Translations under genes and position numbers: made by a program
Assembly (NCBI GenBank): GCA_030428565.1
Contig: JAUIDR010000003.1
Location: 1 to 64,000 of the forward strand
Length of the DNA stretch: 64,000 bases
Direction of reading: 5' to 3'
Origin: Alphaproteobacteria bacterium
Lineage (GTDB): Bacteria; Pseudomonadota; Alphaproteobacteria; UBA7985; JAUIBT01
Shown: positions 17,600 to 27,493 of the stretch, piece after piece
Layout: the number at the start of each line of letters is the position of its first letter
Numbering within the stretch: position 1 is the stretch's first letter
The notes under the pieces: generated by a model
Seen by the model: the letters and a program-made list of their open reading frames with translations, nothing else
What the model was told of the DNA's origin: nothing
Databases searched by the model: none

Positions 17600-19431
17600 G
17601 AGAAAATCGAGGCTCCTTGATCTGCCGGGCCTACCGCTGCTCTAAAGGGGGCGAACAGCTCGCGGCCAAGTCCAAAACCTGACTGCGCCAAATGCGCGGG
17701 CTTTGCAAGAGGGCGTTGCGCCAGCTCCGCATCGTCGCCGACCACCGTCAGGCTGCGCGCCTCGGCGTCCAGGCGCAGGACATCGCCGTCTTGCAGGCGC
17801 GCGATCAAGCCGCCGTCCAGCGCTTCGGGGGTCACGTGGATCGCTGCGGGCACCTTGCCTGAAGCGCCCGACATGCGCCCGTCGGTGACCAATGCTACCT
17901 TAAAGCCCAGGTTCTGCAACACCGACAAAGCCGGGGTCAACTTGTGTAGTTCAGGCATGCCGTTGGCTTTGGGGCCTTGGTAGCGCAAGACGACCACGAC
18001 ATCGCGGTGCAGCTCGCCAGCCTTATAAGCGGCCAGCGCTTCATCCTGATCGCTAAAGACCGCGCAGGGGGCTTCCACGACCCAACGCTCGCGCTCGACG
18101 GCTGAGGTCTTGATGACCGCGCGTCCCAGGTTGCCGCTGAGCAAGCGCAGGCCGCCGTCCTCTTGGAAGGGTTGGCTGGCCGGGCGCACGACGTCGAGGT
18201 CTCCACTGGCTTCGGCCACCGGTTCATAGCGCAGCGCGCCGGTGTCATCCAAGCTCGCGCGTTGTTGCATGTGCGCCAGGCCCTGGCCCATGTTGGTACG
18301 GACATCGCCGTGCAGTAGGCCAGCGGCTACCAATTCGCGGATCAAGAAGGGCAAGCCACCAGCCTCCTCCATGGCGTTCACGTCGGCTTGGCCGTTAGGA
18401 TATACGCGGGTGAGAAGCGGGGTCAGCTTGGAAAGGGCGTCCATATCCTCCCAGGTAATTTGGATGCCAGCGGCCTTGGCGACCGCGATCCAGTGAATGG
18501 TGTGATTGGTCGAACCGCCGGTGGCCAGCAGCATAATCAGTGCGTTGACGATAGAGCGCTCGTCGATCACCTGGCTGATGGGGCGGAAATTTTCGCCCAA
18601 GCCAGAGATGTCGATCGCCACGCGGGTCGCTTCCTCGGTTAGGGCTTGGCGCAGCGGCGTGCCCGGATTGATGAAGGCCGCACCGGGCACGTGCAGGCCC
18701 ATGACTTCCACCAGGGCTTGGTTGGAGTTGGCCGTGCCGTAGAAGGTGCAAGTGCCCGCTGAGTGGTAGGACTTGCTCTCAGCTTCCAACAGGGCGGCTT
18801 GGTCGATCTTGCCTTGAGCGTATTCCTCGCGAATGCGCGCCTTTTCCTTGTTCGGCAGGCCTGAGGGCATGGGGCCAGCGGGCACGAAGACCGCGGGCAG
18901 GTGGCCAAAGGTCAGGGCGGCAATCAGCAATCCGGGGACGATCTTATCGCAAATCCCCAGATAGAGCGCCGCGTCAAACATGTTGTGCGATAGGCCGACC
19001 GAGGCGGACAAGGCAATCGTATCGCGGCTGAACAGCGACAGCTCCATGCCGGGTTGACCTTGGGTGACGCCATCGCACATGGCAGGCACACCGCCTGCGA
19101 CCTGTGCCACAGCGCCCAAGGCTTCCGCCTTGGCTTTGATGATATCTGGATAGGTGCCATAGGGCTGGTGCGCCGACAGCATGTCGTTGTAGGCGGTGAC
19201 GATGGCCAGATTGGCCGCCTGCTTTCCGGCCAGGCGCTTCTTATCGTCCATGCCGCAGGCCGCAAATCCGTGCGCCAGATTGCCACAAGATAGCACTTGC
19301 CGGTTCGGGCCGTCAGAGATGGCGATCGCCATGCGCGACAGGTAGTCCTGACGGCTGGCACGCGAGCGCTCTATTATGGCCTGCGTGATGGCAGCAATTT
19401 CGGGGCGAACTTCGGGGGTTGAGGGGCTCAT
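17596..19431 (-). CDS. edd: 6-Phosphogluconate dehydratase
   Basis: Entner-Doudoroff enzyme converting 6-phosphogluconate to 2-keto-3-deoxy-6-phosphogluconate. It belongs to the IlvD/EDD Fe-S dehydratases, at 611 residues the usual length. Family blocks include [51 protein letters not shown] and [23 protein letters not shown]. The ATG at 19431 overlaps the pgl stop (TAATG) and is preferred over a TTG at 19443. The 3' end overlaps glk. The aldolase gene eda, often next to edd, is not in the window. Confidence 0.96.
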   Translation of the reverse strand: MSPSTPEVRPEIAAITQAIIERSRASRQDYLSRMAIAISDGPNRQVLSCGNLAHGFAACGMDDKKRLAGKQAANLAIVTAYNDMLSAHQPYGTYPDIIKAKAEALGAVAQVAGGVPAMCDGVTQGQPGMELSLFSRDTIALSASVGLSHNMFDAALYLGICDKIVPGLLIAALTFGHLPAVFVPAGPMPSGLPNKEKARIREEYAQGKIDQAALLEAESKSYHSAGTCTFYGTANSNQALVEVMGLHVPGAAFINPGTPLRQALTEEATRVAIDISGLGENFRPISQVIDERSIVNALIMLLATGGSTNHTIHWIAVAKAAGIQITWEDMDALSKLTPLLTRVYPNGQADVNAMEEAGGLPFLIRELVAAGLLHGDVRTNMGQGLAHMQQRASLDDTGALRYEPVAEASGDLDVVRPASQPFQEDGGLRLLSGNLGRAVIKTSAVERERWVVEAPCAVFSDQDEALAAYKAGELHRDVVVVLRYQGPKANGMPELHKLTPALSVLQNLGFKVALVTDGRMSGASGKVPAAIHVTPEALDGGLIARLQDGDVLRLDAEARSLTVVGDDAELAQRPLAKPAHLAQSGFGLGRELFAPFRAAVGPADQGASIFS

Positions 19432-20126
19432 TAGGGGCACCAATAGACGTTCAAGGTTTTGGTAGGGTGGTTGATGAAAGCGGCGATCGGCGCCGCGATG
19501 GGATCGCCGCTCTTGGCCGCTTCATAGACAGCGCGCTTGGCGGCGCCTTCGATGTGCAAATACCAGCGATCCATTTTGGCCAGGCCCGCTAGGGTCCAGG
19601 TCAAGCGGCGGTGCGGGGCGTCTTGCGGTTGATTGCTGGCCAGGTCGTTGGGGTTGCTGGGATCCAACAGCGCCGCCGTGGTGTCCAAATTGGGAAAGAT
19701 AGAGGCCGTGTGGGCATCGCCGCCCATGCCCAATACCGCAAGGCTGGGCCCTTGGCTCAAGGCGGTCTGGTAGGCTGCTAGAGCTTGAGCTTGTTCCTGC
19801 GGGTCGTCACTGTAGAGCGGCAAGGCTTGCCCGATGCCGCGCATTAGGTGCTGCTGCAAAAGCCGCAGGTTCGAGTCCTTTTGGTCGGCGGGCACACAGC
19901 GTTCGTCCACCAGGCCCACTTGGGCAAAGGCCACTGGCGAGGGCGCGCGCGCGTTTAGCGCATCGAACAAGGGCACGGGGGTCGAACCGCCCGAGAACAA
20001 CAGCAACGGTAGGGGGCTGCCTTGCGGGGCGTCGGGATCGACTTCGGCAAATACGAAGTCTTCGATCTCGTCGGCCAAGCTCTCGATCATGTCTTGGCGA
20101 TCATGAAAGAAATTTTCCTGTATCAC
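19431..20126 (-). CDS. pgl: 6-Phosphogluconolactonase
   Basis: Hydrolyses 6-phosphogluconolactone to 6-phosphogluconate. The 231-residue protein of the DevB/SOL type shows [37 protein letters not shown] and [15 protein letters not shown]. The start is GTG at 20126, overlapping the zwf stop (GTGA). Its stop overlaps the edd start (TAATG). This tight packing ensures coordinated synthesis. Confidence 0.95.
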   Translation of the reverse strand: MIQENFFHDRQDMIESLADEIEDFVFAEVDPDAPQGSPLPLLLFSGGSTPVPLFDALNARAPSPVAFAQVGLVDERCVPADQKDSNLRLLQQHLMRGIGQALPLYSDDPQEQAQALAAYQTALSQGPSLAVLGMGGDAHTASIFPNLDTTAALLDPSNPNDLASNQPQDAPHRRLTWTLAGLAKMDRWYLHIEGAAKRAVYEAAKSGDPIAAPIAAFINHPTKTLNVYWCP

Positions 20127-21613
20127 GCGGGGGTTTCCTCGTGCCAGCGGTTATTATCTTTATATATCATATAGTTAGAATCCAGCGGTCCCCAGCTGCC
20201 CGCTGCATAACTGCGTGGCTTGTCGCTAGAGTGCTCCCAGTGTGACAACAGGGGGCCGATCCAACGCCAAGCCGCTTCGACCTCATCGCGGCGCATGAAC
20301 AGGGTCGAGTTGCCCCGTACCACGTCCAACAACAAGCGTTCGTAGGCGTCGGGAAAATGCAGGTTGAATTCTTTTTGGAACGACAGATCCAGCTTGACTT
20401 GACGCAAGCGCATACCGCCCGGGCCGGGGTCTTTGGTCATCAGCTCCAGCGATACACCCTCGTCGGGCTGTAGGCGCAAGACCAAGCGATTGGGCTGCAT
20501 TTGGCTGCTGGTTATGGTGTCATCAAAGACCGAGTGGGCGACCTGTTTGAACTGAATGACGATCTCAGAATGGCGGCTGGCCAGGCGCTTGCCGGTGCGC
20601 AGATAGAAGGGAACGCCCTTCCAGCGCCAATTATCGACGAAGGTGCGCAGGGCAACAAAAGTCTCGGTGCGGCTGTCTTGCCCCAGCTCATCTTGATAGC
20701 CGGGAACCTCCTCACCGCCGATTGCACCCTTTTCGTACTGACCAAAGACAACATCGCCGTTGATGGCTTCGGGCCAGGGGCGCAAGGCATTGAGAACCTT
20801 CAGCTTTTCGTCGCGCAGCATGTCTTGTTCAAGCTGCGATGGCGGCTCCATAGCCACCAAACACAACAGCTGGAGCAAGTGGTTTTGCACCATATCGCGC
20901 ATGGCGCCATAGCGGTCATAGTAGCCCGCGCGCTCGCCCAGGCCGACGGTCTCAGCCACGGTGATTTGCACGTGGTCGATGTGGTCAGCATCCCAAACGT
21001 GGGTGAACAGAATGTTCGAAAAGCGCAGGGCGGCCAGGTTTTGTACGGTTTCTTTGCCCAGGTAGTGGTCGATGCGGTAAATTTGGCTCTCATCGAAGTG
21101 CGCGCGTACCTGGTCGTCGATTTGCTGGAAGGTCTCCAAATCGCGACCAACGGGCTTTTCCAGCACGATGCGGGCGTTGTTTTCGTGCAGGCCAACCGCG
21201 TGCAAATTGGCGGCGGTTTGTCCGAACAAGCTAGGCGCCATGGCCAGATAATAGACGCGAATCGCGTCAGGTTCTTGTTCCAAGACCGTCTTCAGTGCCT
21301 CAAAGTCTTCCAGCTTTGTGACGTCCAGGCAAAGATAGGTCAGGCGCTGGGCAAAGCGCGGCCAAGCGGTCTCAGGAAACTGCGCGCCTAGGTGCTCTTG
21401 GCAGTTTTCCTTGACCATCGCGATAAAGTCTTCATGCGGGGTCTCATGGCGGGCTGCGCCGAATATGCGCGCCTTTTCAGGTAGTTGCCCATCGTCCTCA
21501 CGTTGGAGCAGAGACGGGTAGAGCTTGCGAAGCGCCAGATCACCGGTCCCGCCAAAAACGAGATAATCAAAGGGATCGACGGGGATAATGCGCGCTGAGG
21601 AAGGTTGGTTCAT
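20123..21613 (-). CDS. zwf: Glucose-6-phosphate 1-dehydrogenase
   Basis: First committed step of the oxidative pentose phosphate and Entner-Doudoroff routes. The 496-residue protein has the NADP-binding loop GGTGDLALRKLYP (residues 21-33) and the active-site signature RIDHYLGKE (about 179-187). It is first of four overlapping genes. A 14-bp perfect palindrome lies 75 nt upstream of its start and may be the operator of the operon. Confidence 0.97.
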   Translation of the reverse strand: MNQPSSARIIPVDPFDYLVFGGTGDLALRKLYPSLLQREDDGQLPEKARIFGAARHETPHEDFIAMVKENCQEHLGAQFPETAWPRFAQRLTYLCLDVTKLEDFEALKTVLEQEPDAIRVYYLAMAPSLFGQTAANLHAVGLHENNARIVLEKPVGRDLETFQQIDDQVRAHFDESQIYRIDHYLGKETVQNLAALRFSNILFTHVWDADHIDHVQITVAETVGLGERAGYYDRYGAMRDMVQNHLLQLLCLVAMEPPSQLEQDMLRDEKLKVLNALRPWPEAINGDVVFGQYEKGAIGGEEVPGYQDELGQDSRTETFVALRTFVDNWRWKGVPFYLRTGKRLASRHSEIVIQFKQVAHSVFDDTITSSQMQPNRLVLRLQPDEGVSLELMTKDPGPGGMRLRQVKLDLSFQKEFNLHFPDAYERLLLDVVRGNSTLFMRRDEVEAAWRWIGPLLSHWEHSSDKPRSYAAGSWGPLDSNYMIYKDNNRWHEETPA

Positions 21614-21687
21614 GCTGATCTTATCACTATTGATGAGCGGTCGGCTGTTCTAGCGCTCTGATCTGGCTAGGTCTAGCGTCGGCATAA

Positions 21688-21701
21688 GTTCGAATTCGAA
21701 C
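21688..21701. promoter_or_regulatory. 14-bp perfect palindrome upstream of zwf
   Basis: GTTCGAATTCGAAC is perfectly self-complementary and lies in an AT-rich patch about 75 nt before the zwf start. Two TTAAATG direct repeats lie next to it. It looks like a dimeric repressor site for the glucose operon. No regulator gene is nearby. Confidence 0.4.
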
Positions 21702-21775
21702 ATTAAATGTTGTTAAATGAAAATTCATGTCGGTGCAAGCCAGGATTTCCAGTTCGAGCGCCCGCTGCCGCCTGT

Positions 21776-21840
21776 CGGGCAAAGGAGGGCGGGCAAAGGG
21801 GGGCGGGCAAAGGGCGGCGGGCGCGGAGGCCGGGCAAGGG
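21776..21840 (+). repeat. 14-bp G-rich tandem repeat (about four copies)
   Basis: CGGGCAAAGG(A/G)GGG units begin at 21776, 21790 and 21804, followed by degenerate copies. The array lies in the 406-bp gap between zwf and the glycosylase gene. The rest of that gap holds the palindrome at 21688 and repeat copy C. Confidence 0.8.
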
Positions 21841-21909
21841 AGCGCGGCCGCGGCCGTCGCGCATTCGTTTCACGGGGGCTCGCCAGCCAGCGGAATTGAC
21901 TTTGTTGGC

Positions 21910-22020
21910 CTTAGCGCAAGCCGCAAATGAGTGGCAAAACAAGTGCGCATGAATTTGCGTTAGAAATCAGTCAGCTAGAGCGGATGGGCTGTTGTAACAC
22001 CGACGCCCGACGCTCTAGGC
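21910..22020 (-). repeat. Dispersed structured intergenic repeat, copy C
   Basis: Minus-strand copy of the element also found at 2556 and 56171. It starts at the TAG of the glycosylase gene. It has the 8-nt inverted arms CTAGAGCG...CGCTCTAG, the exact core GACTGATTTCTAACGCAA, and a second stem CGCAAAT...ATTTGCG. Where the other copies differ in sequence the stems are kept, which hints at selection on RNA or DNA structure. Confidence 0.85.
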
Positions 22021-22763
22021 TAGCGCTCCGCTTTGGGTTTTGCCTTGGCGCTTGCTGGCTGTGCTTTCGCGCCCGCTGATTTGGCGCTCTTTGACTGGGC
22101 GTTTTGGCTACCCTTGTCGCCTTCCTCGCCGTCTTGACCGGACAGCGTCGCGGCCCCGTAAAAGCGCCACAAGAACAGGCTGCCTGCCGAGCGATAGGGC
22201 CGCCAATGCTCAATCAGTGGCGCAGACAGTTTGCGAGATTTGGGGCGCTCGTCGAGGGCCATGAGCTGTTGCAGGCCCACTTGTAGTGCCAAATCGTCAG
22301 CGGGCCAAACATCGCGCCGGCCCAGCGCGAACATGAGGTAAATTTCTGCGCTCCAGCGCCCAAAGCCTTTGAGCGCGGTTATGCGTTCCACAACGTCTTC
22401 ATCATCCAGACCGGGCCAGGCCGCCATATCGAGCCCGCCATCGGTGGCCGCGCGTGCCAGCCCCAAGGAATAGCCCGCTTTTTGGCGCGACAGGCCCAGA
22501 GCGCGCAGCCCGTCTTCGCCCGCCTCAAGCAGGTCGCGCGGGTCGGGCTCTTCGCCCATTGCGTCGGCCAGGCGGCCCCAAATGGTCGCCGCTGCCTTGG
22601 TGGAGAGCTGCTGGGCGACGATGATTCGCAACAAAGTTGAAAGCGTGTGCGGGCGTTGGCGCGCTTCGGGAAGGCCGATAGCGGGCAGATGGCGCGCAAC
22701 GAGGTCACATCGTTCAGCTAATTGTTGCAGGTCTTGTTCGACGGCGCTCTGATCAAAGCTCAC
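22020..22763 (-). CDS. DNA-3-methyladenine glycosylase II-like (AlkA/HhH-GPD)
   Basis: Base-excision repair glycosylase removing alkylated purines. The 247-residue protein has the helix-hairpin-helix and GPD region LKGFGRWSAEIYLMFALGRRDVWPADD (about 133-160), whose Asp pair includes the catalytic residue. Earlier is ILRIIVAQQLSTKAA, typical of the family. The last 40 residues are a Lys/Ala/Ser-rich tail (KSAKSAGAKAQ...) not part of the fold. Its start overlaps the end of the extensin-like gene by 11 nt, and its stop adjoins repeat copy C. Confidence 0.9.
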   Translation of the reverse strand: MSFDQSAVEQDLQQLAERCDLVARHLPAIGLPEARQRPHTLSTLLRIIVAQQLSTKAAATIWGRLADAMGEEPDPRDLLEAGEDGLRALGLSRQKAGYSLGLARAATDGGLDMAAWPGLDDEDVVERITALKGFGRWSAEIYLMFALGRRDVWPADDLALQVGLQQLMALDERPKSRKLSAPLIEHWRPYRSAGSLFLWRFYGAATLSGQDGEEGDKGSQNAQSKSAKSAGAKAQPASAKAKPKAER

Positions 22764-24231
22764 ACTGTTCCCACCGGCCCATGTCTACATGCAGGTGGTT
22801 AGCGTGCGCCTTGTTGGAGTGGGGAGTCAAGACCAGCTTGAAAGCGCGGCAAGCGCTCTTGGTAATCGCATGCCACGCGCGGCGTTTGGCGTTGCCGCTG
22901 GGATCGCTGTCGGCGGTCACGTCCAGGCTGGGGCGCTGTGATTTGGGGGCCATCTCCATCGGTTCCATCAGGGCCCAATCTAGATGGTCGCCCCAGTCTT
23001 TCTTGACGTTGAGGGTCAAATCACCCGAGGTCTCAAGGGCGCCGATATCCAGGGCATTGCCTGAAGCGTGCTCGGACAAGCGGCCCTTGGATCGGAAACT
23101 ACAGCGATAGGCGGAATAGTGCCGGATGGCGGTCAACTGTGAACCGGTGCTGCGCGCGACGGTCTGGCTCAAGTCGCCCTCAACCCACTTCACGAGTCGC
23201 TTGGCGTAGCCGCAGTTGAGTTTGGCGGCGGGCTTGATGGCGACCGAGCCAATCCGGCTAATGGCCACGCCATCGCTCATGCCGCATCCGTCCTCATTCT
23301 GGAAGGCCGACAGCGGTTCGAAGACGACATTCATGCGGGCAAGATCGCGCAAGCACTTATCATCGGCGGCGGGCATGGGATTGGCGGGGACCGAGCGTGT
23401 CTCCGAGCTGCTTGGCTGGGCGGGGATCCGCGCTTTGCTGACAACGGGTGAGGGCGGGGCACTGGCCACACGCCGGGTCTGCTTGACACGAATTTGGTTG
23501 GCGCTGGGGTCGATCAAATCGACAAAGCGGCGTGCGGCGCGCTGCAGCGGGTCTTTGGGCAGTGGGCGTTGCTTTGTGACATAGACCACTTCGACGTAGG
23601 CTTCATCGCCCTCTTGTCCGGCGACGGCCACGGCATCCAAGTCCCCCATGAGGGCAGCGCTTGAAGGGCTGGCGGGGGCAACCAAGCCCGCGGGCGACGC
23701 ACCACTGCTAAGCTGGGTCTCTTTGGGCTGAAGGCCGACAAGCGCGGCGACTTTGAATGGCTTGGGTTGCGGAAGCGGCAGGGCGCTAGCGGGCTGTTCG
23801 CTCTCTTTAAAGCTCAGCGTGGCGGCGGGGGCTTGGGTTGCCTGACTGGAGGGCTCCTGAAACGCGGGCTCTTGATTTGGGCTCGACGTGGCGGCGATCG
23901 CGGTCGGTGCGGGCTGCGGCGCGCCCTCATCAAGCGGCAAGAGCAAGACCAAAGCAGGTGCCCGCTTGGCGGCGGGCAGGGGCGCGGAGACCAAGCTATA
24001 CAGGCGTAAGCGCAGGGGCTTTGGCGGGGGCGGCGCGATTAAGGTGCCTAAGACATTGACCGGCTCCAGGCCTTGCGCCTGGCTGGCCCCGCTAGTCAAA
24101 CCAAGGCCCACGAAAACGCTCACGAAAAGGCTCGCAACAAGGGCAGGGGTCGCGAAGGGCCACGGCCCGGCTGCTCGCAAGGGCTTTTGCCAGAATGTTG
24201 CTTTGATAACCAAGGGGCGTAGGTGCATCAA
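22753..24231 (-). CDS. Extensin-like C-terminal domain exported protein
   Basis: Exported protein of 492 residues. A signal peptide is predicted at residues 1-53 (long n-region, hydrophobic LVASLFVSVFVGLGL, cleavage near SQAQG). A Pro/Ala/Ser-rich low-complexity stretch of about 220 residues follows. The C-terminal extensin-like domain (about 290-492) contains SEHASGNALDIGAL and HANHLHVDMGRW. The conserved His/Asp pattern resembles D-Ala-D-Ala carboxypeptidase folds, suggesting a periplasmic cell-wall role. The domain also has four or more Cys that could pair. Function not proven. It overlaps the glycosylase gene. Confidence 0.85.
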   Translation of the reverse strand: MMHLRPLVIKATFWQKPLRAAGPWPFATPALVASLFVSVFVGLGLTSGASQAQGLEPVNVLGTLIAPPPPKPLRLRLYSLVSAPLPAAKRAPALVLLLPLDEGAPQPAPTAIAATSSPNQEPAFQEPSSQATQAPAATLSFKESEQPASALPLPQPKPFKVAALVGLQPKETQLSSGASPAGLVAPASPSSAALMGDLDAVAVAGQEGDEAYVEVVYVTKQRPLPKDPLQRAARRFVDLIDPSANQIRVKQTRRVASAPPSPVVSKARIPAQPSSSETRSVPANPMPAADDKCLRDLARMNVVFEPLSAFQNEDGCGMSDGVAISRIGSVAIKPAAKLNCGYAKRLVKWVEGDLSQTVARSTGSQLTAIRHYSAYRCSFRSKGRLSEHASGNALDIGALETSGDLTLNVKKDWGDHLDWALMEPMEMAPKSQRPSLDVTADSDPSGNAKRRAWHAITKSACRAFKLVLTPHSNKAHANHLHVDMGRWEQCEL

Positions 24232-24293
24232 GCGCGCGGCTTTCTTCTACTGTGGGCGTAAGGGGCCATCGTCGGTCGCGCGCTTGGCGCAGC

Positions 24294-25031
24294 TTAGGAC
24301 GACGAACCCGACCGCCAGCCTTGTCGAACAAAGGCGGCCAGAATGAGATAGAGTATCTTTGTACCCGCTCTAAACGAGCCCCACAAGTTGCCGCTTACCT
24401 TAGAGCGACCTTTGCGACGGCAGGCATAGGGCAGGGCAACCTCGCACCATCTGAGGTTCAATTGGGCAGCCTTGATCTGCATTTCAACCGTCCATCCGAA
24501 ATTGCGATCCTGCATATGGAGCCGCCGATAGGCGGACCAGGTGAGCGCGCGAAACGGTCCCAGATCCTGAAACGCATGCCCCCAAATTAGGCGAATGAGC
24601 CCGCCCGCTAGCCAGGAGCCGAATCGCTGTGGCACACTTAGAGCCCCCGGCTCGGCCAGCGGCAGGCGGTTGGCCAGCGCTAGATCGACCTCGCCTGCCA
24701 GGATTGGGGCAATCAGTTTGGGGAGATTGGCGGGATCATCGGCAAAGTCAGCGTCCAAAAACACCAAGATATCGGGCGGCTCGTGTTGTTCCAGCCAGGC
24801 GATGGCCGCTAAACAGGCCGCACCATAGCCACGCTCGGGCTCTATGACCACGGTTGCCCCCGCTTGTCGGGCCAGTTCGGGCGTAGCATCGCTGGAGCCA
24901 TTATCGCCGACGACTACGCGTGCAACTTCGGGCGGAATGGCGGCCAGCAAGCCGGGCAAGCTCTCTGCCTCGTTCAGGGCGGGAATGGCGACCGCAATGC
25001 GCGGCGGCGGGGGGGCGGTTAGATCGGGCAT
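24294..25031 (-). CDS. Family 2 glycosyltransferase
   Basis: GT-A fold transferase of 245 residues. It has AVAIPALNEAESLPGLLAAIP at the N terminus, GDNGSSDATPELA for nucleotide binding, and LVFLDADFADDP as the metal-binding Asp motif. Similar to dolichyl-phosphate mannose synthase and undecaprenyl-phosphate glucosyltransferases, but without C-terminal membrane helices; there is one weakly hydrophobic segment. It lies 34 nt after a multi-span GT87-like gene. A lipid-linked donor made by this protein could supply that enzyme (inference). Confidence 0.88.
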   Translation of the reverse strand: MPDLTAPPPPRIAVAIPALNEAESLPGLLAAIPPEVARVVVGDNGSSDATPELARQAGATVVIEPERGYGAACLAAIAWLEQHEPPDILVFLDADFADDPANLPKLIAPILAGEVDLALANRLPLAEPGALSVPQRFGSWLAGGLIRLIWGHAFQDLGPFRALTWSAYRRLHMQDRNFGWTVEMQIKAAQLNLRWCEVALPYACRRKGRSKVSGNLWGSFRAGTKILYLILAAFVRQGWRSGSSS

Positions 25032-25065
25032 AGAATATCGCTCGACTGGGGTGCTAATTTGGGGA

Positions 25066-26643
25066 CTAGCTCGGGTTTGAGTGCTGGCTCGCTTCGTTCT
25101 GGGGATGGCGCGGGCGGCGCGGGCCTTTGTTCATGTGCTTGGCGCGAAGCTGAGCAATAGCCAGCCAGGCCAACCAAACCAAGATGGGGCCAAACTCCAG
25201 CCAGACCAAGCCTTGATCGAACCAGGGCGTCCAATCTTGAGCCTGGGCTTGAAAGCGCCAGTAATAGAGCGGCAGCGTCGCACTTAGGGCCAACAGCGGC
25301 CAAACCGGGCGCAGCAGCAAGGCGGGGAACAGCCAAATGTAGTACCAGGGAAATTGCGTCGGCGAGGTCATGAACAAGAGCGCGGCGACCCACAAGAAGG
25401 CGGTCGGTGCCGTCGTGCCTCGCCGCCAGAAATAGAGCGATAGGCCAGCCACCAGGCCTGCGACCATCCAACGGGTCACGCGTTCGGCCAGGCTCAGTTC
25501 TAGGCCGACGATTTGATGCCAAAAGCCCTTGGCGGCCATAAAGAGGCTATCGTTCATTTCCCAGCGCTGGGCGTAAGCGACCAAGCCCGATTGCGCCTGA
25601 TTGCCCTGCAAAATGCCGCTGACCATAGGCCAAAAGACCAGTGCCGTCGCCAGGCCTGCCAGCAAGCCAAGGCCCAGCGCGCGCGCCAAGTTTGCCCGCC
25701 AATCCCGCCCTGCGATCCAAGGAGCGAGCACCGGCAGCAAGACCAGAGGCCAGATTTTGACGCCCGCCGCCAATACGACCGCCACGGTCGCCAGAGCAGA
25801 GCCGATGCTTCGTTGCGCCCAGCGCATGGTCAGCAGCGCCAAGGCCATAAAGGGCAGCATCAATGCATCCATGTGCAGCGAGTTGGCCACCTCTTCGATC
25901 AAAAGCGGGTTCCACCAATACCCCAACAGCCAATACAACGGCTGTCCCCATGCGCGCAGCAGCACCGCAAAGAGCGCCAGGCTCATCAGCTCCCACAGCA
26001 TCAGCAAGATTTGAAAACCGCTGATCGAATAGGGTGCCAGCCAATGCGCAACAGCAAAAATCGCTTGGGCCACCGGCGGATAGAGGCTGGCTAACCAAGG
26101 ATGGTTGATCTTGTACAGGATCTTTAGAGCGTCGGGCTCGGCTTCGACCAGCGCGCGTTGGGCTGCCAAAAAGGGATCACGCGCGCCGGCAAAGCTGGGG
26201 GCAATCTTGACCGTTTGCGGGGGGAGAACGTAGGGATTCTGGCCGTTGGCACTCAGCGCGCCGTCCCAGAGGTAGCGCCATGCATCATCCTCGAACAAGG
26301 GCGCCGAGCCGAGCCAGGTCAGGCGCAAAACGAGCCCGACCAGGACCAAAAAAGCCAGGCCCCAACCGTACGACAGGGCGCGCACGCCGGGCGCGGGGGC
26401 GGAACGGGGGCCCTCAAGGCTGAGGCTTGGGCGTTGAAACCACCAGAGCCCCGCCAAAAACCAGGCGCCCAATCCTGCCAAGCCAGTGGCAAGGCGCCCG
26501 GAGCCGAGCGCTGGAGTTGTCCGGGCAGAGTTCAGATCGACCTGCCAGCGCAACAAAGCGGTGCCCAGCAACAAGATCAAGGCCCAAATCGCGATCTGCC
26601 CATAGGTGGTGCGAACCAGGCCGAACGCTCTATTGCGCGTCAT
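25066..26643 (-). CDS. GT87/DUF2029-type integral membrane glycosyltransferase
   Basis: Polytopic membrane protein of 525 residues with about 11 hydrophobic segments. The acidic motif LFEDDAWRYLWDGALSANGQNPY in the first periplasmic loop is typical of GT-C enzymes using polyprenyl-phosphate sugars. The ATG at 26643 overlaps the end of the DUF547 gene by 14 nt and is followed directly by the first membrane span; an upstream in-frame start at 26760 would put 39 hydrophilic residues in front. It forms a unit with the GT2 gene, probably for envelope glycan or glycolipid modification. Confidence 0.82.
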   Translation of the reverse strand: MTRNRAFGLVRTTYGQIAIWALILLLGTALLRWQVDLNSARTTPALGSGRLATGLAGLGAWFLAGLWWFQRPSLSLEGPRSAPAPGVRALSYGWGLAFLVLVGLVLRLTWLGSAPLFEDDAWRYLWDGALSANGQNPYVLPPQTVKIAPSFAGARDPFLAAQRALVEAEPDALKILYKINHPWLASLYPPVAQAIFAVAHWLAPYSISGFQILLMLWELMSLALFAVLLRAWGQPLYWLLGYWWNPLLIEEVANSLHMDALMLPFMALALLTMRWAQRSIGSALATVAVVLAAGVKIWPLVLLPVLAPWIAGRDWRANLARALGLGLLAGLATALVFWPMVSGILQGNQAQSGLVAYAQRWEMNDSLFMAAKGFWHQIVGLELSLAERVTRWMVAGLVAGLSLYFWRRGTTAPTAFLWVAALLFMTSPTQFPWYYIWLFPALLLRPVWPLLALSATLPLYYWRFQAQAQDWTPWFDQGLVWLEFGPILVWLAWLAIAQLRAKHMNKGPRRPRHPQNEASQHSNPS

Positions 26644-27493
26644 TGAGGGCCCAGTCGTAGTGATGTCCCGAAATGCGCTGAACTGTTTTGAGGCCTTGGG
26701 CAAGTTCGCCCTCGGCGTAGGCCTGCATGTGGGCAATGACCCCGGCATCGGTGCCGCCAAAATCTTCTTTAAACCAATGATAGATGGAGGAGACCTGTAG
26801 GCGACCGTTTTCTAGGCTGACGCCGCGCGGATGGTTGATGTAGTCGTGCGCGCCCAGCTCTAACAGGTCGTGCAAGTTGGCGGCCGTAAAAGCGCGCGGG
26901 ATCAAGTTCGGGCAGGAATAGGAGGCGCAATTGACCGCGTAATGAACGCGTGGATCGGCAAAACCGGGGCGCAAGATGCCGTGCTCCATGTTGTCCAAAC
27001 TGAGCATTTGGCCTTCGACGCTGACCCGCGGGCGCTTCCAGGGACCGCCAAAGCCCAGGACGCCGTCAATCTGGCGAATGGAGCGCAAGGGGTAGTTTTC
27101 TAGCACCAGTTTGACCGTTAGCGCGTTGTAGAAATTGATCCAATAGGCCATAGCCTCGTCACGCTCGAACTGCGAGGGACTGAGGGCGGACAAGCTGTCC
27201 AAATAGGCTGACAAAGCGCCCAGCTCGCCGCGCGCCTGGCTGTAGTCCAGGCGGGTCACACTGCCATCGCCCGGTTTGACGTAGCGCTGCAAAAAGCCGT
27301 CCCAAAAAGCATGGTCCAGACGCTGACCGCTGGTGCCGCTGGGGCTGGCAAAACGGCTGAGGTCTTGGGCGAAGGCTGGAGCGGTTATGGCCAGGGAAGC
27401 CAGCAGAAAAACGACCGACGCAGCCAATTGAGCGAGGAGGCGTCGGCGTGGTTTAGACAGGAAAGAAGGGCGGCAAGAGGCGGCGATCAACAT
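26630..27493 (-). CDS. DUF547 exported protein
   Basis: Periplasmic protein of 287 residues with a signal peptide (basic start, LLAQLAASVVFLLASLAITAPAFA, cleavage about residue 42). The DUF547 core shows MAYWINFYNALTVKLVLENYP and VHYAVNCASYSCPNL, whose Cys and His are the conserved family residues. The family is common in proteobacteria and resembles a cysteine-peptidase-like fold, but no reaction is known. The 3' end overlaps the GT87-like gene, suggesting coupling. Confidence 0.87.
   Translation of the reverse strand: MLIAASCRPSFLSKPRRRLLAQLAASVVFLLASLAITAPAFAQDLSRFASPSGTSGQRLDHAFWDGFLQRYVKPGDGSVTRLDYSQARGELGALSAYLDSLSALSPSQFERDEAMAYWINFYNALTVKLVLENYPLRSIRQIDGVLGFGGPWKRPRVSVEGQMLSLDNMEHGILRPGFADPRVHYAVNCASYSCPNLIPRAFTAANLHDLLELGAHDYINHPRGVSLENGRLQVSSIYHWFKEDFGGTDAGVIAHMQAYAEGELAQGLKTVQRISGHHYDWALNDAQ

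Noticed and set aside
17596-21613. Missing eda taken as a broken Entner-Doudoroff pathway
   Set aside because: eda is often encoded elsewhere in the genome; absence from one window says nothing about the pathway.
22753-22763. Overlap of glycosylase and extensin-like genes taken as a possible frameshift
   Set aside because: Both proteins have complete conserved ends; an 11-nt overlap between co-oriented genes is normal.
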